64,000 nucleotides of DNA from Chamaecyparis obtusa (GCA_027943335.1 BSBK01006753.1:1-64000); one strand, 5' to 3'; numbered from the stretch's first letter, positions 25,070 through 37,032 are shown. A program made the numbers and translations. Notes: a model not told the origin generated them from the letters alone.

Positions 25070-26870
25070 AAACTTCATTTCAGCGCTTCATTTCAGTGCG
25101 CGCGAAGGAGGTAGAAGCTAGAGAAGGGTAGAAGCAAAGGAGGTTTAGGGTACACCATGTCGGTTCTACTATGAAGTTGTGGCCCTAATTTGTGCTTTCA
25201 TCATGGAGATGCCATGCCGCTGGATGAAAAAACAAATTAGGGTAATGTTATTTAACTTGTTCAGTGCTCGGAATTGGGAAAGACATTAACTGCACTTCAT
25301 GGTTGATGCCCTAGTTTGGGTGTAATCAATGTGTGGAACCACTGAAGTAAACAAATGTATACAATAGTGAATGAAAAGGGATTAATACAACAATAACACC
25401 AGTCTTAGGTACCCTCTCACAATCTGTTTTAGTTGACACCAACCTAATTTGATCAACTAGGTTGAAATGCCCAGAAATTGGTTGTGGGCGTATTTCATTT
25501 GAGCATTTCATTTCAAACTTCATTTGAGCATTTCATTTTAGCGCACGCGAAGGAGCCGGTAGAAGCTAACAGGGTGAAGAGTTGAACCAGAGGGTTAAGG
25601 TATGTCGAATCGATTTCCAATAAGAATCGAATGCTATATATAAACTGTGGATTTAGGATTTATGAAAAGTTAGTTGAATTAGTTGTTTAGAATTTATATA
25701 AGTTGAAAATGGATAAAATCGTAAGCAATAGAAATACTCTATTTTTTGCAAAATTCATTCATCATGAAGTCTCAATTCGGTTATTCTGATACATTAAAGG
25801 AATTGCAATGTTTCTTTGTTCAATTCATGCCATTTTTTAATGAGTCTCATTTTATATTGAAACTGATGTTACACCAGTGGTCTATCTAATAGCATTTATT
25901 ATTTTAGTTTACTATTATTGCAGTAGGAACTTAGAATAATGAGAACCAATCTAACCTAATAATGAGAACCATTCTAACTGTTGTTATGCCAGTGGTCTAT
26001 CTAATAATGAGAACCATTCTAACCATGGAATGTTAATTCTAACTTGTATTATTAGATCATTAACCATGCATATGTAGAGTTGTGTGGAGTAAAGGTGATC
26101 ACAGTTAAAGAACAGTGAGAAAATACAATGAAATTGGATGCAATGTGTAGCAGTGGATGATCTGTCCAAATAAGGAAGGGTTTTTATGTTTGAAAATTTT
26201 TTTTCATGTTGAATGAATGGTGATTCGATCACTAATTTGATGCAGGAGTGAGTTGTAACAGGAGATTGGGGAAGCCCTAGCAAATCAAGGGTTGGAGTCA
26301 AGATTTGGGGTTTTGGTGTTGCAGGGCCCATGAATCTAATTGTTTGTGGATTTAACCATTTTGAGTCATTTTATAACTCTGCTGAAGGTTTGGTGGGATA
26401 AGGGAATGTGAGGAGAGTAGTTGCTTTGAAAATTTGGTCATTTTCATGCATTGAAAATAGGGGTTCAGTCATGGTTAGGTGTGTTGGTCCAAAGTAACCC
26501 TATAAAAAATTTTGGTGTGTTATAGAACTCTGAAAAGGGTGTCCAAAAATGTTTTCATCTTGTCAAGTGTTTTGAAGGAAGACAAAGTTATTACCATCCT
26601 AAGTCTGCTGCAGGGTTATTGGCAGCCTATTAAGCCTTTGGAATAGTTTGAAAGAACTTTGTGTATTGGAAGCATGGGAATTAAAATAGAGTCTTAGAAT
26701 TCCTTGAGTCTAAGTTCTTTGAAGCCTAGGAAACCTAATCCATCATTGTGTAGTATTGTGGAGGCCTTGACAAGTCAGATCTTTTAAACATTTGAGGTTG
26801 TTGATAGGCTAGAGTGCCTAGATCTCTGAAATTACCAATTCTCATTGTGTTTTGAATACCACCACCCTTA
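25070..26870. other. Non-coding part of the insertion with a diverged direct repeat
   Basis: A block at 25070-25160 (aacttcatttcagcgc, then gcgcgaaggag, then gtagaagcta) recurs diverged at 25503-25600. A segment near 26220-26330 resembles 55170-55330 in the CACTA element. The 26340-26860 part is otherwise unrecognised, and there is no credible ORF. Confidence 0.5.
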
Positions 26871-26876
26871 TTTATT

Positions 26877-27075
26877 TTGGTTTGGAGTAATTTTATTTCA
26901 TTTTAAATAAGTTATGGCAGTTTTATTAAATTATTTGAATGATTAAATGAAGATTGGATCATCAAGATCAAGATTGGATTCAAAATTACTCCAAACCAAA
27001 AGGAATAAGACTCCAAACCAATGAAATAAAACTGCCATAACTTATTTAAATTGAAATAAAATTACTCCAAACCAA
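26877..27075. repeat. Inverted repeat, arms about 50 bp
   Basis: ttggtttggagtaatttta... at 26877-26928 is complementary to 27025-27075, with a spacer of about 95 bp. A further short copy of the arm end sits at 26980-26999. Confidence 0.8.
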
Positions 27076-27079
27076 CGTA

Positions 27080-29860
27080 ATAATTGTGCAATGATTATTG
27101 GAAGCCATTCTCAACTCAATTAATGACCAGATTTAAATTGCATTCTCTTTCACACAGAAACGGTTTCCACAAGTTGATAAACTTCTTCAATAAGCTCGAT
27201 ACTAAGACTTGAGTTACATCCAACCACAACATAAAACATTTAAAATAAATATTTGTTCTTTGTTATCAAATTCCATCATAGCATAGTCATAATAAAGATG
27301 TGCTCGATCATGACGACAATATGGGTGTTATACTATCGAACCGAAAGAGAAAACCAAACAAAATGAGTTGTAAATAATAAAAATGAAACATTCGGGAAAC
27401 ACTGAACAATCACAGAGAAGAATCAAATGTAAAACTAGACTTTTATTTTCATTCATCATACGTATTACATTGATCATCTCATTCCCATTGATCTCTCTCT
27501 TCACCGATTCTCCACTCTCATACCCCCTATTCTGGACTTCTACATTGCAGAGATAAAGATCTCCAAACTCACAACCCAGTAACTAAATCATATAACTTAG
27601 TGAAGAATACTCAAAATAGAGATCAATGGTGAAGACAAAAGGCATTCTTACATTTAGTTAAGGGTGGTACTTAAAGATCAATAGTGAAGATTAAAAGTCA
27701 CCCTTACATTTAATGAAGAGTCTATTATATTTGAGTCTATCAGAAAGTCATGGAAAGTTCCTTATAGATATTTGAAGAGAGTCCTATTATTTATTACATT
27801 ACTTGCAATATGTATGCTGATATTTCATTGTCTCTATATATGCTAAGTGTTTATATAAGAGTGGGGATAGGCTATGTAACTTTACTTAGTCACGGTCTTA
27901 ATTATATAAGGATATATACTTAATCGTAGTATAAACTTGAATAAAAAATAGATAATTTTAAAATAGAAATATGAGGGGACTGGGATATTATAAAATAATG
28001 AGCATATCTTTGTGAATTATCCTAAGATTGTAGGGCTCAAATATTCATTGTGATTAATACAAGTTTGTAAACATTGATTGATGTATTTTGAGGTCATATA
28101 ATATGGAAATAAGACAACACCTACATAAAACATGATATCATCACAATATAACATATTTTGATTCTCTACAAATTCGAACAAGTTTTCATTCACAATATAA
28201 CATAAAATGTTTTGATTTGGTCTTATATGTTAATTATATATAGTTCCAGATTTATTCCTTATGAAATAGTGATGAGATTTATTCTTTTATCTCTATTAAT
28301 GTAATTATGGGTCTATTATTCACATAATGTCTGAGATATAATAATTCTAGAACCCCTAATTTTCCGATCTAGTTATGTCTTAGTTTATTGTATAGTGTTG
28401 GAGTTCTACATTATGTCTGTACCAAAGATATTCTTCCAACTTTGATGTTACCATTGATTGCTGAGTGTATGTTTAATCAGCTAGCTAGATTACTAAATTG
28501 GTCTTTTAACACATTCTCTCCTCTTGTTCAACAACTTCCTCACTATTCCTTAGTATGATCTTCTCACAATTCCCCTTAATCTTCTCACAATTCTAACAAA
28601 ACTAACAACATGCCTCATGTTATATGGAAAATTGGTAAACAAGGAGCCACTGTAGTTCAATTCCCTTTTTCTAAGTCCTTCATGGAAGTTGAAGTATCAC
28701 TCTTTAGGAAACTTATATCTTTGGTTCAAAGTTCCCATTAAAATCATTCAAATATTCAAAAACAATACCCAAATTCGCTACAGTGGTAAAGTATTAACAA
28801 AGCAAAGCCTCATAGTTCCATCAGTTTGACAATCAATGGTAAGAAATTCCTAATAATATTATATTAGAAGTGAAATGTTGACGCTAAGACAATTACTTTG
28901 TGACCATAATAATCCTACATATGTTTTTTTGCACAATAGATAAAGTCTACTATTCAATTCCAAGAGAAACTCACAATTTCAATTGTGACCACACTAGCCT
29001 CATCGCAACAAACTTGTTAGAAACATGAAAAGAAAACATGTTAGCAATTCCATCATTTGTCTGTTGTTTGGGACAGTCACCATAGAATTATTTGGACTGT
29101 CTCTCCTCTTGCCTTGCAAGGTTAAAATGACCTTTTTTTCATCCCTCCTTGAATAGACCCTTACCATCTTGCACTTGTGCAATGATAGGACACCAATGTT
29201 GCTAATTAAGGTTGGTGGGATGATTACGCCTATCTTGAAAAAAGACTGTCAGATCATTATGGTTTCAAATCAATTACCTATCGACGTATCCCTTGTGAGG
29301 GAGAGAAGCCAAACACATAAAGAACATGCACATAAACATGGCAACTGAAAAACTTAAATGGAATACACCAAGAAGTACCGAATGATGAATGCTCAATTGT
29401 TGTAATGGAAAAGCAGTATCAGAACTGTCCATTTATAGTCCTAATGATTTTGGAAATTGTTGACAAAGAGTGTTTCTTTTTTTGATTATAGTATAAATGA
29501 TTTTTCTATAGTCATAATGATTTTTCTTATTTCTTGTCTTTTGTCCCTTTTTGATTTCCTATATCTGTGCTTCGTGACATGATTTTGTCACCTTCTTTTG
29601 ATGGTATATTTCATTCACTCTATGTGGAATACTATTTTGTTCACTATTTTATTTTAGCTTCATATTTCTTTCATTTTTCATATACACACAGACTACACAC
29701 GCTGATAAAAAAATGAGCTATTTGATTTAGGTTTACTTTTCATTATTTTAAATGGTTAATATTTCTGATGGTACTCCTTGGTGTATTTGGATTGTAAAAA
29801 TAATCATATAAAAACAATAAATGTAGTAACGATGGTGCGGTGCATTATTGATATAGGTTT
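27080..29860. other. Non-coding AT-rich part of the insertion
   Basis: No credible gene. A diverged direct repeat lies at 27621-27665 and 27678-27714. At about 29285-29345 lies a single copy of the outer arm found at 31060-31110 and 32660-32725 (agccaaacacataaagaaca), so the fold-back family starts here. Confidence 0.45.
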
Positions 29861-29861
29861 G

Positions 29862-30259
29862 ATGACTCTTGTCAATGTGCCAAACTGTCAATGTGGTGGT
29901 GGGAAGTGTGTGTTGAAGACTTCACAGACATTGAACAACCCTAGATGACAATTTTGGTGCTGCCCTAATCGAAAAAAGGTTGCTAATGTGTATATATTTA
30001 AAGTTTCTAATGTAAATACTATTCATTATAATATAAGAACTAATGTAGACTGGGTATCACAGGGACATAATGGTTGTGGATACTTTAGTTGGGTCAATGA
30101 CAACTCATTTGCATCTATCCGCCCATCTCCACTTGTCCGCGATGAAGGATTTGAGTGCAAAACGTGTCAGGCTAGGGCAAATTCTAAAATTATATTTTTA
30201 CGATGCCTTCTCTGTATTGTAATCGCATATCTAATTTGTTGCGACCATGTGCAGAGATG
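29862..30259 (+). pseudogene. GRF-type zinc finger fragment with a probable intron
   Basis: The reading CQCGGGKCVLKTSQTLNNP at about 29889-29945, then W-C-C-P-N, then GHNGCGYFSWVND, follows the zf-GRF pattern (CxCG...TS.T..NPGR.F..CP......C.YF.W). The pattern becomes continuous if a GT-AG intron (29979-30062) is removed. The Gly-Arg pair that normally follows NP is here Arg then a stop (tga at about 29945). GRF fingers bind single-stranded nucleic acid and occur in plant nuclear proteins and in some transposon-linked proteins. The downstream part (to 30259) is unassigned. Confidence 0.55.
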
Positions 30260-30599
30260 AACTCAGGAATTAGTTAGTTTACTATTTTCATATTGTAACT
30301 AATATTTTAATATTGATATGACATAACTTCTCTTTTCCTCAAGTGTGCATATATATGGTTTACATCTTTTTTTAGAATAATTCTTCATGTTTATGGCTCA
30401 GGTGAGCCCCAATCTACTATCAATCACATGATTTAATGCTAATTTAGGTTGGAGGTAAACTACATGTGTCATGTAAACAACATGGTTGAATGCAATCTCT
30501 TTTGCATGTTTTCAAGAGTTTTCCCACCAATACAAGCATAAATAATGCATTGAACGTAATCTACGGACGCTGCATGGTATGAAGTCTCACTGAAGTTTG

Positions 30600-30779
30600 A
30601 GCGTAGCGTGGTATGAAGTCTTGTTGAAGAAGAGTACTGTAGAGAGCAGGCCTACCGTACCAAGGAAGTTTGACAAGAACAAGGAATATGGCTTAAATAG
30701 AATGGGAAGACGTCTTTCTAGCCTAGGCTTGGATCCTTCGACAATTAGCTTGATAATAAATGAAGCAAATGAGAGCTGA
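30600..30779 (+). pseudogene. Fragment resembling the C-terminal part of NOG1 (nucleolar GTP-binding protein)
   Basis: The peptide KKSTVESRPTVPRKFDKNKE, followed by RMGRRLSSLGLDPSTI, resembles the C-terminal region of plant NOG1 GTPases of 60S ribosome assembly, as I remember that family. Only about 60 residues remain and the GTPase domain is absent, so this is a captured exon piece. Its second half is part of the left arm of the adjoining fold-back repeat, and an inverted copy lies at about 31020-31066. The family name is from recall and could be wrong. Confidence 0.5.
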
Positions 30780-31066
30780 GCAATTAGCTTTCCAAGAAAA
30801 ATCTTGTAAATGAACTATGTGTACCCCAATTCCCGTGCCTTCTACACATACCTAAATGATATATTTGAAACAACAAGGGTAAATTTAGCCTTACCCTTGT
30901 TGTTTCAAATATATCATTTGGGTATGCACAAAGGGCACATTAATTGGGGTACATATAGTTCATTTATGGGATTTTTCTTGGAAAGTTAATTGCTCATCTG
31001 TCATCTACATTATTTATAAGCTAATTGCTGAAGGATCTAGGCTCAGGCTAGAAAGATGTCTTCCCA
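30703..31066. repeat. Fold-back repeat 1, arms about 175 bp
   Basis: Left arm 30703-30882, right arm 30891-31066, with a spacer of only about 8 bp. Near the centre the match is almost perfect (tatatttgaaacaacaaggg). The outer parts are more diverged. The left arm includes the NOG1-like coding piece. Confidence 0.88.
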
Positions 31067-31122
31067 AACACATAAAAAACATACACATAAACAGGACAAC
31101 TGAGAAACATAAATGTAGATTT

Positions 31123-31606
31123 CACAATAGCTGAGAAACATAATTGTAGGCATCATGGTCACAATTTTTTGGAGACAACATAATTGAGTTGTATACCCAG
31201 ACGATGGAGAGCAACTTTTGCTCCTCTGATTCCAAGTTGACACTGCGGGATCCAAAGACCATAGATAAGGAATAAATTTAGAGAGCGAAGGAGGGCCATA
31301 ATGACAAAAATAATACAAGATGAACCTCAAGTTAAATGAGGCAACTGTAAACATTTTAATAAAATTCTATTAAAATGTTTGCAGTTGCCTCATTTAACTT
31401 GAGGTTTGTCCTATATTATTTTTTTCGTTATGGCCCTCCTCCGCTCTCTAAATTTATTCCTTATCTATGGTCTTGGGATCTTGCATTGTCAACTTGGAAC
31501 CAGAGGAGCAGAAGTTGATCTTCATCCTCTGGGTATACCACTCAATTACGTTGTCTCCAAAAAAATGTGATCATGATGCCTACAATTATGTTTCTCAGCT
31601 ATTGTG
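31123..31606. repeat. Fold-back repeat 2, arms about 238 bp
   Basis: Left arm 31123-31360, right arm 31369-31606, with a spacer of about 8 bp. The outer end reads cacaatagctgagaaacata. Transcribed RNA would form a long hairpin, so this is a possible small-RNA source. Confidence 0.9.
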
Positions 31607-31773
31607 TCCCAGGACCCCTTATGACCCTTTGCGACCATTTACAACCTCTAATAATACATCTTAGAGGTCTTAAAATGTCGTAAAGGGTCATAAGAGGCTC
31701 CTAGGAGGGGCCAGATGAGCTTCCACCTTCACGGTTGGCCCTATTAAGTAAAGAATGTTAATTAAATTATTCT
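31607..31773. repeat. Dispersed 165-bp module, copy 1
   Basis: Contains a small palindrome (tctaataatacatcttaga), then ggctcctaggaggggccaga and gagcttccaccttcacg. It recurs at 33034-33210, and its last part also at 51325-51430 next to the CACTA transposase genes, so the insertion and the CACTA element share material. Confidence 0.75.
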
Positions 31774-31951
31774 TGAAACATAATTGTAGGCATCATGGTC
31801 ACATTGAGGATGAAACTATTCCAAGTTGACACTGTGGGATGGAGAACAAATTGGAATCGGAGGTGTAAAAGTTGCTCTCCATTGTCTGGGTATACCACTC
31901 AATTACATTGTCTCCAAAAAAATGTGACCATGATGCCTACAATTATGTTTC
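31774..31951. repeat. Fold-back repeat 3, short arms
   Basis: Outer arms 31774-31804 and 31921-31951 are inverted copies (gaaacataattgtaggcatc). The interior matches only partly. It belongs to the same family as fold-back repeats 2 and 5. Confidence 0.75.
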
Positions 31952-32457
31952 TCAGAGAATGTTAAACTATTCTCAAAATAAAAAGAAGCTGGCAACAACC
32001 AATAGAATGAGTGTGGACACCTGAAGATAAATATCAACTAGGGGAAAAGCACTTGCAACAATAGAGGCAATAGCTGTAGATACAGATGAGGATATCGCAG
32101 AAATCCCTAATTTAGTGTTTCAGAGAACAAATGATAGACTGTGAATTACGGATTTATGCGATATCGTCATCTAAATCTACATCTATTTTATTTACATTGG
32201 AATGTAGCCTGTTGATATTGATACTGCACCGGCTAAGCATGATGGAGGCTTCGATTCTAATGTGAATTGTAGTACTCAAGGTATACATTTTCTATTCAAA
32301 TTTTGATTAATGAATATTTAATACAAGAAAACATATTCAATTGATTAAGGTGGATTAGTTGTGGTGATGAGACGCTCCATTTAGATGTTAACTGTGACAG
32401 TCTTTTGGTTTCAGGCAATGCAGAAGGAGAAGCCTAGTTCAATATGCAATCTCACAG

Positions 32458-32605
32458 AATATGCACGGATATCAGGTGGAGTTGAAAAACACAAAAGGGT
32501 TGCATTTTTGATAGATGTCTTTAATTGTGTATTTTAAGTTATAGACCATTGCGAAAATGTATACATGTTGTGTTTTTTCAACTCCACCTGCTATCCGTGC
32601 ATATT
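32458..32605. repeat. Fold-back repeat 4, arms about 37 bp
   Basis: aatatgcacggatatcaggt... at 32458-32494 is inverted at 32568-32605, with a spacer of about 73 bp. Its sequence is unrelated to the neighbouring fold-backs. Confidence 0.8.
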
Positions 32606-32732
32606 CTGCTTGTGTTGCACGTGCATTCTCAATTCAGAGTGGGAAAAATCTTATTTTCGATGCGAGGGTGAGAAGCCAAACACAAAGAACATGCAAATAA
32701 ACATGACAACTAAAAAACATAAATGTAGGTAT

Positions 32733-33033
32733 CACAACAGCTGAGAAACATAAAACATAGGCATCATGGTCCCAATTGTTTGGAGACACAACATAATTGA
32801 ATGCTATACCCAGAAAATGCAACACAACCACTACTCCTGCAGTTCTAAGTTGACACTATGGATCCAAAAACCATATATAGATTCCTTATCTTTGGTTTTT
32901 GGATCCCGCAGTGTCAACTTAGAACTACAGGAGTAGTGGTTGCATTGCATCGTCTGGGTATACCACTCAATTATGTTGTGTTTCCAAAACATTGTGACCA
33001 TGATACCTACATTTATGTTTCTCAGCTGTTGTG
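32733..33033. repeat. Fold-back repeat 5, arms about 147 bp
   Basis: Left arm 32733-32879, right arm 32886-33033, short spacer. Same family as fold-back repeat 2 (cacaacagctgagaaacata), and flanked on the right by module copy 2. Confidence 0.88.
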
Positions 33034-33210
33034 TCCTAGGACCCCTTATAACCATTTACGACTATTTACAACCTCTAAGAATACATCTTAGAGGTCTTAA
33101 AATGTTGTAAAGGGTCATAAGAGGCTCCTAGGAGGGGCCAGATGAGCTTCCACCTTCACGTGGTTGGCCCTATTAAGTAGAGAATGTTAAACTATTATCG
33201 AAACAAAGAG
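33034..33210. repeat. Dispersed 165-bp module, copy 2
   Basis: Near copy of 31607-31773, in the same position relative to a fold-back repeat. This suggests that the fold-back and the module move or duplicate together. Confidence 0.75.
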
Positions 33211-33313
33211 AAGCTCAAAAAGTTATATCTGAATACCAATTTTGTTCTTATCAAACCGTCAAAACATTTAAATAGCCTTTTAAACTGCTATTAAAAATAA
33301 AATATTTAATCAA

Positions 33314-33403
33314 CATTTACTTACAGATTTGTGTGCTTGTCTGAGTTTGATACGCAAATCTGCTTATCAAACTTAGACAAGCACACAAATCTGTAGGTAA
33401 ATG
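33314..33403. repeat. Fold-back repeat 6, arms 39 bp
   Basis: catttacttacagatttgtg... at 33314-33352 is inverted at 33365-33403 with about 3 mismatches and a spacer of 12 bp. Confidence 0.88.
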
Positions 33404-33811
33404 AAGCTTTCTTAGTCAGTTTGATTTTTCTTGGGGCTGTGAATATACAGTACAATGAAAATGCTTTGTTCAATCACCGTCATTTTTTTTAACCAAAAAA
33501 TATTTTTGGTCAATTTTTAACCTTTAAATAACATTAATTTCAATGAGAATGCTATGTATTTGACGTCAATTTCATGGAATAGTGGTCGAGTATTTCATCA
33601 CAAGTTTGACGTCAAGTTTGCCAAAGTTGGTCTCAATTTTGCTAGCTTCATGTGATTAGTTCGACGAAGAGTCGGTCGATAAGTCGAATACTACTAAGGT
33701 CAAAATTTTGACAATTGGTTTGCCTATAGAATAATCGATGAAAAAAGATCGACCATGGTTTTAGTCTTCTATTTGACCAATTGTTGTAGAAAATTTGACT
33801 AATTCTCATCA

Positions 33812-33817
33812 AAATTT
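33812..33817. repeat. Probable target duplication (right) of the 8.9-kb insertion
   Basis: aaattt, equal to 24897-24902. Confidence 0.6.
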
Positions 33818-34440
33818 AGGGCAAAATTTACTAGTGAGAAGATTAATGCCCTGGATACTGATGCAGATAAAAGAATTGAAGAAAGGGCAGAATCCAGTAT
33901 ACAAAATAAATTGGCAGAGAAAATTAGCCAAGAAGTGGCAATCAAAAAGGTAAAATTATCCGAAGTAATCACCGAGATAAAATCCATCACCCAGATAATC
34001 TGTCAATTCTTGATAAAACTTTGTACTATAGACACCTTCACTATTGAAGTCAGTGAAAATATCAAAGGATTGGAAGAAGAAATAAAGTTAAGTACAACTG
34101 CAGCTATCACCAAGCCAAATGCTTTCTCAAACCACATTCACTGAGCTCAAGAACTTCAGCAGTTGATAGCAGACTTGAAGAAATAGGAAGAGTGCATAAC
34201 TGATCAGGTTACTGAGTTACAAACAAAACTCCTGCCATACCTGAATTTTTTTTGAAGCACATATTGTCAAAGCAGAACAACTAGTTGCAACACCAGAGAT
34301 TTCAGTGTTAGATAACATCTTTGACATGCATGCACAAGTCGGTCTTGAGCACATTGCTCTTACCAACTTGAAAGAGGAATGGGAAAACCTCTTGGAGTCA
34401 GTGAAGAAAACCCATCAACATATTTTTGATAAGATGTGAG
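33818..34440 (+). pseudogene. Second ORF of the outer LTR element, C-terminal part
   Basis: Resumes in frame (RAKFTSEKINALDTDADKR), is strongly helical and charged (KLSEVITEIKSITQIICQF, then ENIKGLEEEIKL), and decays into stops after 34142 and 34184. It ends shortly before the polypurine tract, which places it as the last ORF of the element. Confidence 0.6.
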
Positions 34441-34664
34441 TATACTTTACTTTTTGTATTTGGCATTATTATCAAAAAGGGGGAAAACATGTATATGCCA
34501 AATAAGTATGTTTTTCTATGTATACTACATACTATCGAGAACATGCATTGAGGGGGAGTAATTAGAAATTTTTATGTGTATATGTATATGGCAGAGATAT
34601 AAGGTATATATAGAATATTGTGTCTATATACATTCAAGTTTTGATACTAATGCCAAAGGGGGAG

Positions 34665-34676
34665 ATTGTTATCTCT
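34665..34676 (+). other. Polypurine tract of the outer LTR element
   Basis: aaagggggagat directly before the 3' LTR. This is the standard second-strand primer of plant LTR elements. Confidence 0.85.
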
Positions 34677-35883
34677 ATTGAGCATTTAAGGTTGTCACTT
34701 AGTATCAAAAGGTTATCATACATATTGGTTGGTCACTTACATTTAGCAAGTCGGTAACTAGAAGTAAGATAGACTAGTTGGTAAAGCATACACACCGAGC
34801 ACTACATAGTTTACCAAGCACCAGCAGACACCGACACCGATAGACAGTAAACACTGAGCATCGTAGTATACACCGACCAGTTTATACGGTGTTTCCCGAG
34901 GATCACAAAAAACAACATAGTAATTTGAAATGGCACATACTTCTATGTAAATAGTTACAACGGATCATAAAATGGTTTACCAAGATCGAGGAGCATTTAT
35001 TATGATGATATTCATTAAATACAATGTATATCTTTTGTAATAGTTTGATCTTGGTTATTTTTGCACACCGTAGATCTTAGGGTTATGACTATGTTGTGTA
35101 ACCTAATTTTGTTAAAGCGACACAAATAGAACACTATATATTTGTGTGTTTGCATCATTTTTGGTGTGAACTGATATATGAATCATCGAGCACTTGAAGC
35201 AATTGCCTAACTTCAAGTCTATCAGTTAACATAGTAGAACATAGTACAGAGGAAATCAGATTGAGCAGAATGAGAAAAGGCAACCAAGCAGTTTAGAGCA
35301 GAGATTCATCACAAGGTGATATTTTATCAGAACTTATAGATCTGTATCAGACAATTGAGTTGTCATATAGCAGATAATTACCTATTGCTTTCTGACAATT
35401 GTAATAGATTTTTGGATAAAATCTCTCAGCATAGTAGACCTAACAGTCTTATGTAAATCTCTTAACCGAGTGCACACTTCATTAATGTTGTTAAAATCCT
35501 ATAACTAGGTAGATCTAGCTGATCTAACATGTTACTCCTAGCAGGGTAAGATCACTAGAAGTGATCAAAACTTGTAGCCCTAACAGGCAAACCTTTTCTA
35601 TTTGGAGTAGTAAAGAATTTATGGGTGTCATCCCGACCGCAGTTTTTACCTTCTAACAAGGGTTTCTGCATTACCAAAATACTTGTGTTATGTGATTGTC
35701 ATATTGATTTCATGTTGTTTACTATCATAAGTTAAATGGATGATTGATACATGTAGTTTGATTCAAGTTATTTTGGTCGGTTATTATTATTGACTGTCAT
35801 TGATCTGAAAGGTTTACAAGTAAAGTTTTAGAGGCACTGATTCACCCCTCCCCTCTCAGTACCTATCTCTCCTAATTCCAACA
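34677..35883 (+). repeat. 3' LTR of the outer LTR retrotransposon
   Basis: 1207 bp, partner of 13043-14235. It keeps a stretch of about 20 bp near 34740 that the 5' copy lacks. Confidence 0.9.
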
Positions 35884-35888
35884 TAAAG

Positions 35889-36969
35889 AGTACAGATCGA
35901 GTAGGGAAGACTTATTTCCAAAAAAATTGCATCTCTTGCCTCCACCTCTACATAAAAGCATCCTTAATTCTATCAAATCTCTCATCATTTCTCATAAACC
36001 AACCAGAAATATCCAAGTGGAAAAGTAGGTAATTATATTATTCTTCCTTCACAAACTCAATATAAGGAAGAATAACTTCGAAGACTTGGATGTAGAGGTG
36101 ACACTTATCACCTTACCATCCTCTCCTCTATGAGGTCTTTTCCTCATTTAAGAGGGGACACAAATTAGGAAAACACATGCCCAAGTCTGACATCATAAAT
36201 GAGGTATGAGGGGTGAGGTTGGTACCCTTATCCCATCTAACCCCACAAATCCTCCAAACTCGTCACTCATATTGATGTGCACTTTTGGAGGGTTAAATCA
36301 AGTACTTGGGCTTTTATTATGCATCCACTTGGCCCACTCATCAAGGGTATAGACCCTTGGGGTCTATTTTTGTTAATTCAACTTGAAAATTCATCTAAAA
36401 ACTCTCATTATAGACCCATAATTATAACCTTCATTGAAACATGTATAAAAAATAATAAAACCATATTTTCTTCCAAATTATTAGTTTATTACTTATCCAA
36501 GAGGCACTTGATTTGGTATTGAAGTTTCTTCATCCTCCTATAATCCTTTGTACTTTTACGCATATCGAAAACATAACTTATAGTTAAACTGCAATAGTTA
36601 TCCAAAATAGTAGATAATTAAATTCTCTTGATCTCAATTGTGAATCATATACCTCCCTAATTGCTAATTAAATTTTTATTTGGCATTTGACAATCCTCCA
36701 TTTTTCCTCAAAATGGGATATCAAGTCATGTCAGTAAGCATATAGTTTATTTACATTAAGTAATAATAATAAAGCTTAATTTTGAAAGGAAAACATAAGA
36801 GACCACTCATAATTTTAGCAACTCTAAAGATATTCCCTTCAAGAAAGATACATAACTCCAATCATGTTTGCTAATGACATTAAAAATATTACTGTCATGA
36901 TACACACATACAATTAACTAATTAATGACCTTTAATAATATAATAACAACATATGATGGTTTAAGAGCT
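35889..36969. other. Non-coding sequence between the LTR element and LINE-B
   Basis: AT-rich, no credible ORF or repeat noticed. Confidence 0.45.
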
Positions 36970-37032
36970 ACAAGTTGTCTTTTTTGCTCTGCAACTTCCT
37001 GCCCAACCTTCATTTTTAAACCGCAGGCTCCC

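Larger units (their letters stand above)
24903..33811. mobile_element. 8.9-kb unclassified insertion carrying gene scraps and fold-back repeats
   Basis: Borders inferred from the interruption of the outer element's second ORF and from the AAATTT repeat. It begins tgactgaacaattcg and ends ctaattctcatca. The ends share only weak inverted similarity (caattcgaccatcaaat against caattggtcaaatag). No transposase was found. It contains at least eight inverted repeats, a GRF zinc-finger exon pair and a NOG1-like fragment. It could be a non-autonomous DNA transposon or several nested ones. Confidence 0.55.
13043..35883 (+). mobile_element. Non-autonomous LTR retrotransposon (no pol) hosting two nested insertions
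   Basis: LTRs at 13043-14235 and 34677-35883 begin TGTTATCTC and end CCAACA. A primer binding site follows the left LTR and a polypurine tract precedes the right one. Inside are a coiled-coil and zinc-knuckle gag and a second long ORF, but no protease, reverse transcriptase or integrase of its own. Removing the copia element (15268-20864) and the 8.9-kb insertion (24903-33811), each with one duplication copy, leaves about 8.3 kb. It would have depended on another element's enzymes. Possible target duplication CAAAG/TAAAG (4 of 5 bases). Confidence 0.85.
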
